Notes: generated by a model not told the origin, from the sequence alone. Shown: positions 1 through 5,990, numbered from the stretch's first letter. The stretch: 13,158 nucleotides of DNA from Sulfurovum sp. bin170 (GCF_010892395.1 NZ_JAACKB010000359.1:1-13158); one strand, 5' to 3'. Numbers and translations: made by a program.

Positions 1-1
1 T

Positions 2-460
2 ACTAAATCAAGAAGTTTGGATATTGAAGGAATTGTTTTAATAGATGAAATAGAAACACATCTTCATGTGGAACTTCAAAAAAGTATTTTACCACTACTT
101 ACAAGCTTTTTCCCAAATATCCAATTTATAGTAACAACTCATAGTCCTTTTGTGTTGTCGTCATTATCTAATACAGTTATTTATGATTTAGAAAAGAGAT
201 TTGTTACAACTGATTTATCAAGTTACTCCTATGATGCACTTATTGAAAGTTATTTTGATAGCGATAAATATTCTAAAGAGCTTAAAGATAAAATTAAGAT
301 ATTTGAGAAATTGGCTGATAGGGATAATTTATCTGATAATGAAAAGGACGAATATTATAAGTTAAAAAAATATTTTGATACTGTACCAACTTTTATGTCA
401 GATGAGTTAGCCGTTAAACTAAATGAGATTAAATTAAGAAATATGTTCAAGGCACTTTAA
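2..460 (+). CDS. PtuA-like AAA/ABC-type ATPase, C-terminal part (5' end outside window)
   Basis: The frame is open from position 2, so the TTG at 17 is an internal Leu codon and not a start; the protein begins outside the window. What is visible is the end of an ATPase head. A Walker B/D-loop stretch (IVLIDEIETHLH, nt 32-67) has the DE pair for Mg/ATP hydrolysis and is followed by a hydrophobic strand plus TTHSPFVLSSL, the switch-histidine motif of the SMC/RecF/OLD-like AAA_21 class. The remaining ~85 residues are a charged helical tail with no motif I recognise. The stop overlaps the next ATG by one base (TAATG), so the two genes are translationally coupled. An ATPase of this class next to an HNH nuclease matches PtuA of Septu or the ATPase of retrons such as Ec78; this is inference from the pairing. 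The N-terminal Walker A cannot be checked here. Base composition is low in GC. Confidence 0.75.
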   Translation, partial: TKSRSLDIEGIVLIDEIETHLHVELQKSILPLLTSFFPNIQFIVTTHSPFVLSSLSNTVIYDLEKRFVTTDLSSYSYDALIESYFDSDKYSKELKDKIKIFEKLADRDNLSDNEKDEYYKLKKYFDTVPTFMSDELAVKLNEIKLRNMFKAL

Positions 461-1104
461 TGGTCTATTTTGAAAAATCTCAACCTGCACCGAATATATC
501 AAATACTCACAACAGTCAAGAAGTTTTAGATAGATTAGAAAAAGATTTTTGTAATAAATGTTATATTTGTGAAGAGAAAGAGCCTCAAAATATCAATATT
601 GAACATTTTATTTCACATCAAGGGGATAGACAATTAAGGCTTAGTTGGAATAATCTTTTTCTTAGTTGTAGACATTGTAATGATATAAAATCTACAACAT
701 TTGATAATTTGTTAAACTGTACGGTTTTATCTGATTATGTAGATACATCGATACACTACTATTGTCAACCTATGCCAAAAGAGAAACCTATTTTTAAAGT
801 TTTAATTGTCTCAGACAAAGCAGAAGAGACAAAAGAGTTATTAGAAAAATGTTTTAATGGAGAGCATACAGCTCAAAAAGCTCTAGAAAGTAGTAGTCTT
901 AGAAGTTCATTATTAAAAGAGTTAAGAGTTTTTCAAAATTTACTCTTTGATTATTATGAAAATCAAGATAATGAATACTTTTTGGTTAAAATAAAAGAAC
1001 ATTTGAGTAAGCGTTCTGCTTTTACAGCATTCAAACGATGGATTATCAGAGACAACATACATCTTGAAAATGAATTCCAACAATACATAGGAAACCAACC
1101 ATGA
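460..1104 (+). CDS. HNH endonuclease, PtuB-like (Septu / retron-associated type)
   Basis: A 214-residue protein with a zinc-binding HNH fold. It has C34-x2-C37, then IEH (E48-H49), then W63-N64-N65-L66, then C70-x2-C73-N74 and K77. These are the zinc cysteines and the H-N-N order expected of a metal-dependent DNA-cleaving HNH site. The C-terminal stretch LSKRSAFTAFKRWIIRD (about 183-199) is a segment I associate with the PtuB/TIGR02646 group. In Septu and retron-Ec78-like systems the ATPase holds this nuclease and phage infection releases its activity on nucleic acid; the exact target here is unknown. It overlaps the ATPase gene by 1 bp and the following membrane-protein gene by 4 bp (ATGA). 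A sample 60-base line (541-600) has 13 G+C, against 26 in 1741-1800, so the gene looks acquired. A generic restriction-type HNH is the alternative. Confidence 0.8.
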   Translation: MVYFEKSQPAPNISNTHNSQEVLDRLEKDFCNKCYICEEKEPQNINIEHFISHQGDRQLRLSWNNLFLSCRHCNDIKSTTFDNLLNCTVLSDYVDTSIHYYCQPMPKEKPIFKVLIVSDKAEETKELLEKCFNGEHTAQKALESSSLRSSLLKELRVFQNLLFDYYENQDNEYFLVKIKEHLSKRSAFTAFKRWIIRDNIHLENEFQQYIGNQP

Positions 1105-1583
1105 CAAAAAAGATTTTCAGAATAGCAACAATAACATACATAATAACACTAGGAGCAGTCCTCGGAGCAGGACTATTCGCAGGAATCGTAGTAGCCCCAA
1201 CTATTTTTCATTCCGAGTCACTTTTGGGTGGAGAGCTACTCTCAAATTTCCAAGAGGGACTTATTATGACTGTAAACTTCCAAAAGTTGGGATTTCTAGT
1301 CAATTTCACAGTTTTCTTCATACTCATCTATGAAGCAACAAAGTGGAAAGCTTTTGAGAGTGATAGATGGACTCTTATATCAGCATTTTTGGTAATAGCT
1401 ACTGGGTTGCTCTTTACCTCATACTATATCCCTGATATTATAGAGATGCAACTTGCAGGTGAGGCGATGACACAGAGTGATGCTTTTCTAAATACCCATA
1501 AAGGGAGTGAGATAAATTTCAAGATTTTTGCTTTTGCCACCTTGGCTCTTCTGATTTTGAATCTGAAAAAGGCATTGAGATAG
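1101..1583 (+). CDS. DUF4149-type integral membrane protein
   Basis: A 160-residue protein with four hydrophobic segments at about residues 7-29, 62-80, 90-110 and 139-156. The first holds a Gly/Ala-rich run (GAVLGAGLFAGIVVAPTIF). Size and the glycine-rich first helix ending in a Pro match DUF4149/TMEM205-like proteins, whose biochemical role is not established; an inner-membrane location is inferred. AGGA at 1089-1092, eight bases before the ATG and inside the last codons of the nuclease gene, supports this start. The gene abuts the ABC ATPase gene (TAG then ATG with no gap), so the two are surely co-transcribed. The first ~100 bases use many A- and C-ending codons and are about half GC (30 of 60 bases in 1141-1200), a sharp contrast with the preceding nuclease. 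Confidence 0.7.
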   Translation: MTKKIFRIATITYIITLGAVLGAGLFAGIVVAPTIFHSESLLGGELLSNFQEGLIMTVNFQKLGFLVNFTVFFILIYEATKWKAFESDRWTLISAFLVIATGLLFTSYYIPDIIEMQLAGEAMTQSDAFLNTHKGSEINFKIFAFATLALLILNLKKALR

Positions 1584-2390
1584 ATGGATATAATAGAGAC
1601 CAAAGAGAAGATAGAGTTTGATGAGAAGAATCCACTTATAGAGATAAAAGGACTGCAAAAAGTCTTTGGAACAAAAGAGGTTCTCTCCAATGTAAATCTT
1701 ATCTTTCCAGAGGGGTCAACTACTGTTATATTGGGTCTCTCTGGTGGTGGTAAATCTACGATTATCAAACATATTGTAGGGCTTATGAAACCGACGGCAG
1801 GAGATATATTTGTAGAGGGTGTCAATGTGGCTACCTGTTCAGAAAAAGAGTTGAGGGCTGTTCGTAAACATATCGGTTATCTTTTTCAGGATGGGGCGAT
1901 GTTTGATAGTATGAATATTTTTGATAATGTTGCTTTTCCTCTGCGAGAACACTTTAAACTCTCTGAAAAAGAGATTGAAGCTAAAGTGATGAAGATGTTA
2001 AATATGACAGGGCTTGATGCTGAACGAGTATCAAAGCTTTTTCCCAATGAGCTTAGTGGTGGTATGCGAAAAAGAGCAGGATTAGCACGAGCAATTATTA
2101 TGGAACCAAAAATTATACTCTATGATGAACCAACATCAGGTCTCGACCCAATTACTAGTGATTTGATTACGCAGTTGATTTTGAAGTTGCAAAAGGAGCT
2201 TGGGGTTACCTCTGTTTTGATTACCCATGATATGAAAGAGAGTTTCAAATCTGCTGATTATTTGGCATTTCTGTTTGAGGGTGAGATTATAGAGTGGGCA
2301 GATAATGAGGCTTTTAAAAATACGACCAATCCTTATGTGAGGCAGTTGCTTAATGGTAGTGGGGAAGGACCGATACAGTTTAGTGAGTAG
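1584..2390 (+). CDS. mlaF: MlaF-like phospholipid/organic-solvent-tolerance ABC transporter ATP-binding protein
   Basis: A complete ABC ATPase of 268 residues. It shows Walker A GLSGGGKST (51-59), Q-loop Q102, signature LSGGMRKRAGLARA (157-170), Walker B IILYDEPTSGLDP (177-189) and switch His215. The stretch YLFQDGAMFDSMNIFDNVAFPL (99-120) and the signature with MRKR rather than QxQR are characteristic of MlaF/Ttg2A. In known systems MlaF pairs with the permease MlaE and the MCE-domain protein MlaD to move phospholipids between inner and outer membrane in Gram-negative bacteria. Neither mlaE nor mlaD lies next to it: the upstream neighbour is the DUF4149 protein and the downstream one is a DNA glycosylase. 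It starts immediately after the previous stop, with weak AAGG/GAG ribosome-binding options at 1569-1579. Its TAG stop is part of the GTAG at the foot of the following hairpin. Confidence 0.85.
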   Translation: MDIIETKEKIEFDEKNPLIEIKGLQKVFGTKEVLSNVNLIFPEGSTTVILGLSGGGKSTIIKHIVGLMKPTAGDIFVEGVNVATCSEKELRAVRKHIGYLFQDGAMFDSMNIFDNVAFPLREHFKLSEKEIEAKVMKMLNMTGLDAERVSKLFPNELSGGMRKRAGLARAIIMEPKIILYDEPTSGLDPITSDLITQLILKLQKELGVTSVLITHDMKESFKSADYLAFLFEGEIIEWADNEAFKNTTNPYVRQLLNGSGEGPIQFSE

Positions 2391-2410
2391 GGTGCGTTTT
2401 CTAACGCACC
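2387..2410 (+). repeat. REP-like hairpin with 5' GTAG, after mlaF
   Basis: A perfect 8-bp inverted repeat, GGTGCGTT at 2391-2398 and AACGCACC at 2403-2410, encloses a TTCT tetraloop. GTAG (2387-2390) directly abuts the 5' foot and includes the mlaF TAG stop. No U-tract follows (AAAAGGGAG comes next, the ribosome-binding region of the next gene), so it is a poor intrinsic terminator. It may instead stabilise the mlaF 3' end or attenuate read-through. GTAG at the 5' foot of a short hairpin is the known hallmark of REP elements used by RAYT (TnpA-REP) proteins. Its membership of such a family here is inference, supported by the second example at 5963-5988. Confidence 0.6.
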
Positions 2411-2425
2411 AAAAGGGAGTAAATA

Positions 2426-2914
2426 GTGAAAAGTGAAAAATTAGAGCATCCGTTTGAGCCTATCGTTTTCAAAGATAGCGAGATTTTGATATTAGGTTCA
2501 TTCCCTAGCATAGACTCATTTGACAAAGCATTCTATTACGCTCATCCACGCAATCAGTTTTGGAAAATACTCTCTGCTGTGACAAGCTACCCTATTAACA
2601 ATCGTGACCAGAAGATATGGTTGCTCAAAGTTTCAAAGATAGCTCTTTGGGATATGGTGGCAAATTGTAGTCGTGATAACTCCTTGGATAGCTCGTTAGA
2701 AGATATTGAAGTTAACAATATAGTTTCATTTTTAGAGGAGCATCCAAGTATCAGAAAAATAGCTTTTACAGGTCGATTATCCGAGAGACTCTTTAAGTTA
2801 CATTTTGACTATTTAGATATAGAAACAGACTATTTGCCTTCTCCTTCAAGTGCTTATGCTAAGATGTCATTAGAAAATAAAATAATAGTTTATAAAAAAA
2901 AATTAGGAATCTAA
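2426..2914 (+). CDS. DNA-deoxyinosine (hypoxanthine-DNA) glycosylase, UDG superfamily
   Basis: A 162-residue, single-domain UDG-superfamily enzyme. The N-terminal signature ILGSFPS (22-28) followed by YYAHPRNQFWKIL (37-49) is that of the family 6 / deoxyinosine glycosylase group. N43 sits where the catalytic asparagine is expected. A middle block with C-x-R-D-N-S-L-D and a C-terminal LPSPSSAYAK (137-146), matching the usual LPSTSPA-type DNA-intercalation loop, complete the pattern. These enzymes excise deaminated adenine (hypoxanthine) from DNA. The start is GTG at 2426 with GGGAG at 2415-2419, six bases upstream. The gene ends directly against the apaH GTG, so both are probably translated from one message. 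A mismatch-specific uracil glycosylase is the alternative, but the HPRN-FW block favours deoxyinosine. Confidence 0.85.
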   Translation: MKSEKLEHPFEPIVFKDSEILILGSFPSIDSFDKAFYYAHPRNQFWKILSAVTSYPINNRDQKIWLLKVSKIALWDMVANCSRDNSLDSSLEDIEVNNIVSFLEEHPSIRKIAFTGRLSERLFKLHFDYLDIETDYLPSPSSAYAKMSLENKIIVYKKKLGI

Positions 2915-3748
2915 GTGGCAGTTTGGGCAATTGGTGATATTCAAGGATGTTATGATTCTCTACAGGAACTTTTGAAAAAGATAAAGTTCAATGTTGCAGA
3001 GGATGAGCTATGGATAGCTGGAGATTTGCTTAGTCGTGGTGATAAATCTCTAGAAGTTTTGAACTATCTATACTCTATCAAAGACTCCATCAAAGTTGTT
3101 CTTGGCAATCATGACATAGCACTCATCTCTGCCTATGCAGGTATTAAGCGACCACATCTAACCATTATCCCCATATTAGAAGCTCCAAATGCCCAAGAGC
3201 TTATCGATTGGTTACGACATCAACCATTTTTACACTGGGACTATAGGCTTGGATATGCTATGGCTCATGCAGGTATCTCTCCACAGTTCGATTTTGGCAT
3301 GGCGATACGACATGCTTCACGGATAGAGAAGAAGCTACGAGGGCGAAACTATAAGGCGTGGCTCAAACATATGCATAAAAAAAGTTCCAATAGATTTAAT
3401 GCTAGAGCTAGGTCTCTGGATATAGAGAAGTATATCTTAAGCTCTTTTATAAGTATGCGTTTTTGCAAAGATGATGGAGAGTTGAATTTCAAACAGAAAG
3501 GTGAGCCTACTGAATATAAAGTTATGACAAAAGGTCTAAAACCTTGGTTTGCTTGTCCCTCTCGCAGGTCTATGGCGATGAAGATTATATTTGGTCACTG
3601 GTCTACTTTGGGATATTATCAAGACTCCAATGTATTGTCACTAGATACAGGTTGTGTTTGGGGGGGAAGGTTGACTGCGGCAAGGATTGATCTGGAGGAG
3701 CCTATTTTAGTTCAGGTTGGGTGTCAAGCGAAAGCTGATATATTTTAA
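2915..3748 (+). CDS. apaH: Bis(5'-nucleosyl)-tetraphosphatase, symmetrical (ApaH)
   Basis: A full-length metallophosphatase of 277 residues (E. coli ApaH is about 280). Metal-binding motifs in order are GDIQGC (7-12), GDLLSRGDKSLEVL (36-49), GNHD (64-67), MAHAGI (116-121) and FGHW (226-229), with DTGCVWGG (244-251) near the end; LKPWF also matches ApaH. It hydrolyses Ap4A and related dinucleoside polyphosphates to two nucleoside diphosphates, and in E. coli removes Np4 caps from RNA. The GTG start follows the glycosylase stop without a gap, with AGGA at 2905-2908. Pairing a deaminated-base glycosylase with an alarmone hydrolase suggests a small damage and nucleotide-maintenance unit (inference). 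GDIQGC, not GDVHGC, is a common ApaH variant. Confidence 0.95.
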   Translation: MAVWAIGDIQGCYDSLQELLKKIKFNVAEDELWIAGDLLSRGDKSLEVLNYLYSIKDSIKVVLGNHDIALISAYAGIKRPHLTIIPILEAPNAQELIDWLRHQPFLHWDYRLGYAMAHAGISPQFDFGMAIRHASRIEKKLRGRNYKAWLKHMHKKSSNRFNARARSLDIEKYILSSFISMRFCKDDGELNFKQKGEPTEYKVMTKGLKPWFACPSRRSMAMKIIFGHWSTLGYYQDSNVLSLDTGCVWGGRLTAARIDLEEPILVQVGCQAKADIF

Positions 3749-3753
3749 GGTGA

Positions 3754-3777
3754 AAGAGCCTTAGTTAAAAGGCTCTT
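3754..3777. terminator. Bidirectional terminator between apaH and the cytochrome c peroxidase gene
   Basis: A perfect 9-bp inverted repeat, AAGAGCCTT (3754-3762) and AAGGCTCTT (3769-3777), has a six-base loop and sits between two convergent stop codons. It is followed by GTTAAATTTATTT on + and TTTCACC on -, so the U-tracts are short. Position and symmetry make a shared terminator the best reading. It lacks the GTAG foot of the other two hairpins in the window. Confidence 0.75.
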
Positions 3778-3784
3778 GTTAAAT

Positions 3785-4807
3785 TTATTTGAAATCAGGC
3801 TGTGGAGTTGTCATTGTACTCTCTGGAAGTTGAGGATAAGTAACTTCAGGCTTTCTACCTTTAAGTGCTTTTAAGAAAGTAACAATCTCATCTGTCTCTG
3901 CATCTGTAATCTTGATACCAAGTTGTGTACTTCCCATCTCTTTAACAGCATCTGATAGATTCCAGATAGCACCATTGTGGAAGTAGGGAGCAGTTTCAGT
4001 GATATTTCTAAGGGTTGGTGTTTTTACCATACCTTTTGCATCACCTTTGAAGTCACCTACATCAGCAAATTTGTATTTTCCTGCCAACTCAAATGGTTGC
4101 ATGGTTCCACCGAGTGCTATACCGTTGTGACAGCTTGTACACCCTTTGGCTATGAATGTCTCTAGACCTTTCTGCTCTGCAACACTCAGTGCATCTTTTT
4201 TGCCATTTAAAAAGTCATCAAATCTTGATGGTGTCACAAGAGTTCTCTCAAAGATACCAATCGTCGCTGTAATCTTCTCAAAATCTATCTTGACATCTTT
4301 ACCATAAGCTTTTTGGAACTCTGCAACATACTCAGGAATGGAGTTGATTCGCTTCTCTACTAGCTCTTTTGGAGATGCCATCTCTGGGCCTGCTTGCATT
4401 GGTCCTTGTGCTTGGTCTTCTAGGTGTGGGCTTCTTCCATCCCAAAATTGTGCTTTGAAAAATACTGCATTATAGACAGTTGGAGAGTTGAGATGGTGAG
4501 GGTTGGCTGTCCATTTGTGACCAACAGCGGCCGAGACACCATCTGCTCCTCCTAGACCCAAGTTGTGACAGGTGTTACAGGAGATGATGCCACTTTTTGA
4601 GAGTCTTGGTTCAAAGAATAGTTTTTTGCCCAGTTCTACTCTCTCATCAGTTATGGTTTTGTCAGGATCAATAAGTTTTGAAAGATCTGCTTTACTTTCA
4701 GGAATGGCTACGAGACCACTCTTTTTTGCTGTGTCTAGTGTTGAAGTTGCTCCAAATAGAAGTGAGGTTGCTACTAGTGAGGTAGCTAGAAGTTTATAAC
4801 TTTTCAT
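3785..4807 (-). CDS. Di-haem cytochrome c peroxidase (CcpA/MacA family), periplasmic
   Basis: A 340-residue protein with an N-terminal Sec signal (MKSYKLLATSLVATSLLFGA, 1-20). It has two c-type haem sites, CNTCH (77-81) and CTSCH (223-227). Other family hallmarks are GHKWTANPHHLNSPTVYNA (96-114), FWDGR (121-125), TPTLRNI (263-269), APYFHNGA (273-280) and KEMGSTQLG (289-297), where M291 is the expected axial ligand of the electron-accepting haem. It reduces periplasmic H2O2 to water with electrons from a small cytochrome c. AAAGGA (4816-4821 on the complement) lies eight bases before the ATG, and a TATAAT -10 sits at 4842-4847. It is the last gene of a same-strand cluster with a PerR-like regulator and a peroxiredoxin, which suggests peroxide control. 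Length and haem spacing are normal. Confidence 0.93.
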   Translation of the reverse strand: MKSYKLLATSLVATSLLFGATSTLDTAKKSGLVAIPESKADLSKLIDPDKTITDERVELGKKLFFEPRLSKSGIISCNTCHNLGLGGADGVSAAVGHKWTANPHHLNSPTVYNAVFFKAQFWDGRSPHLEDQAQGPMQAGPEMASPKELVEKRINSIPEYVAEFQKAYGKDVKIDFEKITATIGIFERTLVTPSRFDDFLNGKKDALSVAEQKGLETFIAKGCTSCHNGIALGGTMQPFELAGKYKFADVGDFKGDAKGMVKTPTLRNITETAPYFHNGAIWNLSDAVKEMGSTQLGIKITDAETDEIVTFLKALKGRKPEVTYPQLPESTMTTPQPDFK

Positions 4808-4841
4808 GTATTTGTTCCTTTTATTATTAAAATAAGATAGA

Positions 4842-4847
4842 ATTATA
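4842..4847 (-). promoter_or_regulatory. -10 box of the cytochrome c peroxidase promoter
   Basis: TATAAT on the complement lies 34 bases before the ATG in the 52-bp gap between the two minus-strand genes. No -35 is recognisable, as is usual for Campylobacterota sigma-70 promoters. A perfect 14-bp palindrome (4870-4883) lies just upstream, inside the 3' end of the neighbouring gene. Confidence 0.6.
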
Positions 4848-4859
4848 GAATAAAAAGTA

Positions 4860-5546
4860 TTAAAGGATAATTAATATTAATTCTCCATTAATAACCATTC
4901 CCACTTCTCTTTGACACGCTAAAGAGGGTAGAGAGATATAGTTTTTATGTACTACTCCTTGATGAAAATGTCCTTCGATAATAAGAGAACCTTTTGGATA
5001 CTGTTTGATGATTGCATCGAATCTTTTTTGGTATCCTATAAAGTCTCTACATATATTTTTAGTTTTTAGTTTTTTTATACGATGGTCAATAATCTGTTTT
5101 TCAAAAGGTCTAAGTAGAGTAAGTGTAGTTTTGTTTCTAAGTACTTTGCAATATAAATCATAGCCAAAGCCTGTCTTATGTAAATCGCCATGAGCTAAAT
5201 ATACGGTTTGATTGTTTAATTTAAATCGAATAGGTTGCTCTTCTCTGCTGTAGATTTTTATATTTGGAAAAATCTCTTTTAGACAGAAGTCATGATTGCC
5301 CTCTAGGTAGTGAATCTCTATCTTTTTTGATAACTCTTGAAGTAGTGCTATCGCCTCTTCTGAAAAAGTTTTGATATACTTATTGTATCCAAATAGTAGG
5401 TCAAAAATATCACCCATAAGAAAGAGTTGAGGGGTTGTTAATTTTCCACTCTCTAAATCCTTTAAAATGTTTAAGAACTCATCACCATAGTGAGGATAGT
5501 GTGCGTCTGCTATAAAGAGAGCATTCTCTTCTATATCTTTTGGCAT
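4860..5546 (-). CDS. LpxH-like metallophosphoesterase (possible UDP-2,3-diacylglucosamine diphosphatase)
   Basis: A calcineurin-like phosphoesterase of 228 residues. Metal ligands are visible as FIADAH (D14, H16), MGDIFD (D46, D49), EGNHDF (N84, H85), AHGD (118-121) and EGHFHQ (H193, H195). GNHDF, the HGD motif and the spacing to a basic helical segment (about 145-170) before GHxH resemble LpxH, which releases UMP from UDP-2,3-diacylglucosamine to give lipid X at the inner membrane. The usual LpxH second motif (GDLFE-WIGDD) is changed to GDIFDLLFG, so the substrate is less certain; another small phosphoesterase is possible. The ATG lies 16 bp inside the end of the regulator gene, with only a weak GGAC ribosome site, so translation probably depends on coupling. 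Why a lipid A-type enzyme sits in a peroxide cluster is unclear. Confidence 0.65.
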   Translation of the reverse strand: MPKDIEENALFIADAHYPHYGDEFLNILKDLESGKLTTPQLFLMGDIFDLLFGYNKYIKTFSEEAIALLQELSKKIEIHYLEGNHDFCLKEIFPNIKIYSREEQPIRFKLNNQTVYLAHGDLHKTGFGYDLYCKVLRNKTTLTLLRPFEKQIIDHRIKKLKTKNICRDFIGYQKRFDAIIKQYPKGSLIIEGHFHQGVVHKNYISLPSLACQREVGMVINGELILIIL

Positions 5547-5932
5547 TTGTGACAGAGTCCATAGAGATTTATCTGTGCGTTGTTGAGTTGAAAGTTTTCA
5601 ATAGTTAGTATCTGCTCTCTCTCTTTGGTTATCTCGGTATCTCGAATCTCTCCACATGATTGACAGATGAGGTGGATGTGGTCATCTTTTTTGAGTTCAT
5701 ATTTTGATTTTTCGCCGTTCATTGGTACTTCGATAATGACATTATTTTGTTGCATTAGGATTATGTTTTTGTAGATGGTCGCTAGGGATAGCGTAGGGTG
5801 TTGCTCTTTGACATCTTCGTATATCTCATCGATATTGATATGTCCCGCGTGGTCGATTGATTTTAAGATACTAGTTCGTTGGATAGTGGCTTTTAAATCA
5901 TTCTCTTTTAGTAGTGTTATGTAGTCTGTCAT
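5531..5932 (-). CDS. Fur-family transcriptional regulator, probably PerR-type peroxide sensor
   Basis: A 133-residue Fur-family protein: a winged-helix DNA-binding half (about 1-75, with SLATIYKNI as the recognition-helix region) and a metal-binding dimerisation half. The structural zinc site is C90-x2-C93 plus C127-x2-C130. The DDHIHLIC stretch (83-90; H85, H87), with H31 and D98, gives the N/O ligand set expected of the regulatory metal site. The DHxH spacing resembles Bacillus PerR (SDHYHAIC) more than the HHDH of classical Fur. In PerR, Fe(II)-catalysed oxidation of the ligand histidines releases DNA and derepresses peroxidases. A peroxiredoxin gene upstream and a cytochrome c peroxidase downstream on the same strand support that role. 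No strong ribosome site precedes the ATG. Fur or Zur remain alternatives. Confidence 0.8.
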   Translation of the reverse strand: MTDYITLLKENDLKATIQRTSILKSIDHAGHINIDEIYEDVKEQHPTLSLATIYKNIILMQQNNVIIEVPMNGEKSKYELKKDDHIHLICQSCGEIRDTEITKEREQILTIENFQLNNAQINLYGLCHKCQKI

Positions 5933-5954
5933 GATTTTTTGTCTTTATATTTTA

Positions 5955-5960
5955 TTTATA
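5955..5960 (-). promoter_or_regulatory. Possible -10 (TATAAA) for the PerR-like gene
   Basis: TATAAA on the complement lies 22 bases before the regulator's ATG. It is inside the imperfect AT palindrome TTATATTTTATTTATAA (5945-5961), which could be an autoregulatory operator. The tract is so AT-rich that chance matches are likely. Confidence 0.3.
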
Positions 5961-5962
5961 AT

Positions 5963-5988
5963 GGGTAGACACATCGGTCTACCCCTAC
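5963..5988 (-). repeat. REP-like hairpin with 5' GTAG, after the peroxiredoxin gene
   Basis: On the complement, GTAG (5988-5985) directly abuts a perfect 8-bp stem: GGGTAGAC (5984-5977), loop CGATGT, GTCTACCC (5970-5963). The GTAG starts two bases after the peroxiredoxin TAA stop, so it lies in sense orientation in the 3' UTR, like the element after mlaF. What follows is ATTATAAATAAA, with no U-run, so it is a poor intrinsic terminator. It could stabilise the peroxiredoxin mRNA or limit read-through into the regulator. The GTAG foot fits a REP/RAYT-type element; this is inference. Confidence 0.6.
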
Positions 5989-5990
5989 GA

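Noticed and set aside
1424..1825. 133-codon open frame on the complement across the end of the DUF4149 gene and the start of mlaF
   Set aside because: Lies antisense to two well-supported genes, spans their junction and has no recognisable motif.
2936..2953. GDIQGC in place of GDVHGC in ApaH as a missing metal ligand
   Set aside because: GDxQGC is a common natural variant of ApaH; all other metal motifs are intact.
3977..4165. Plus-strand frames inside the peroxidase gene (also 4572-4799)
   Set aside because: Antisense to a gene with two haem motifs and a signal peptide; no independent support.
5957..5962. Plus-strand TATAAT between the regulator and the peroxiredoxin
   Set aside because: It would drive only antisense transcription, through the GTAG hairpin, and is the AT-rich mirror of the minus-strand region.
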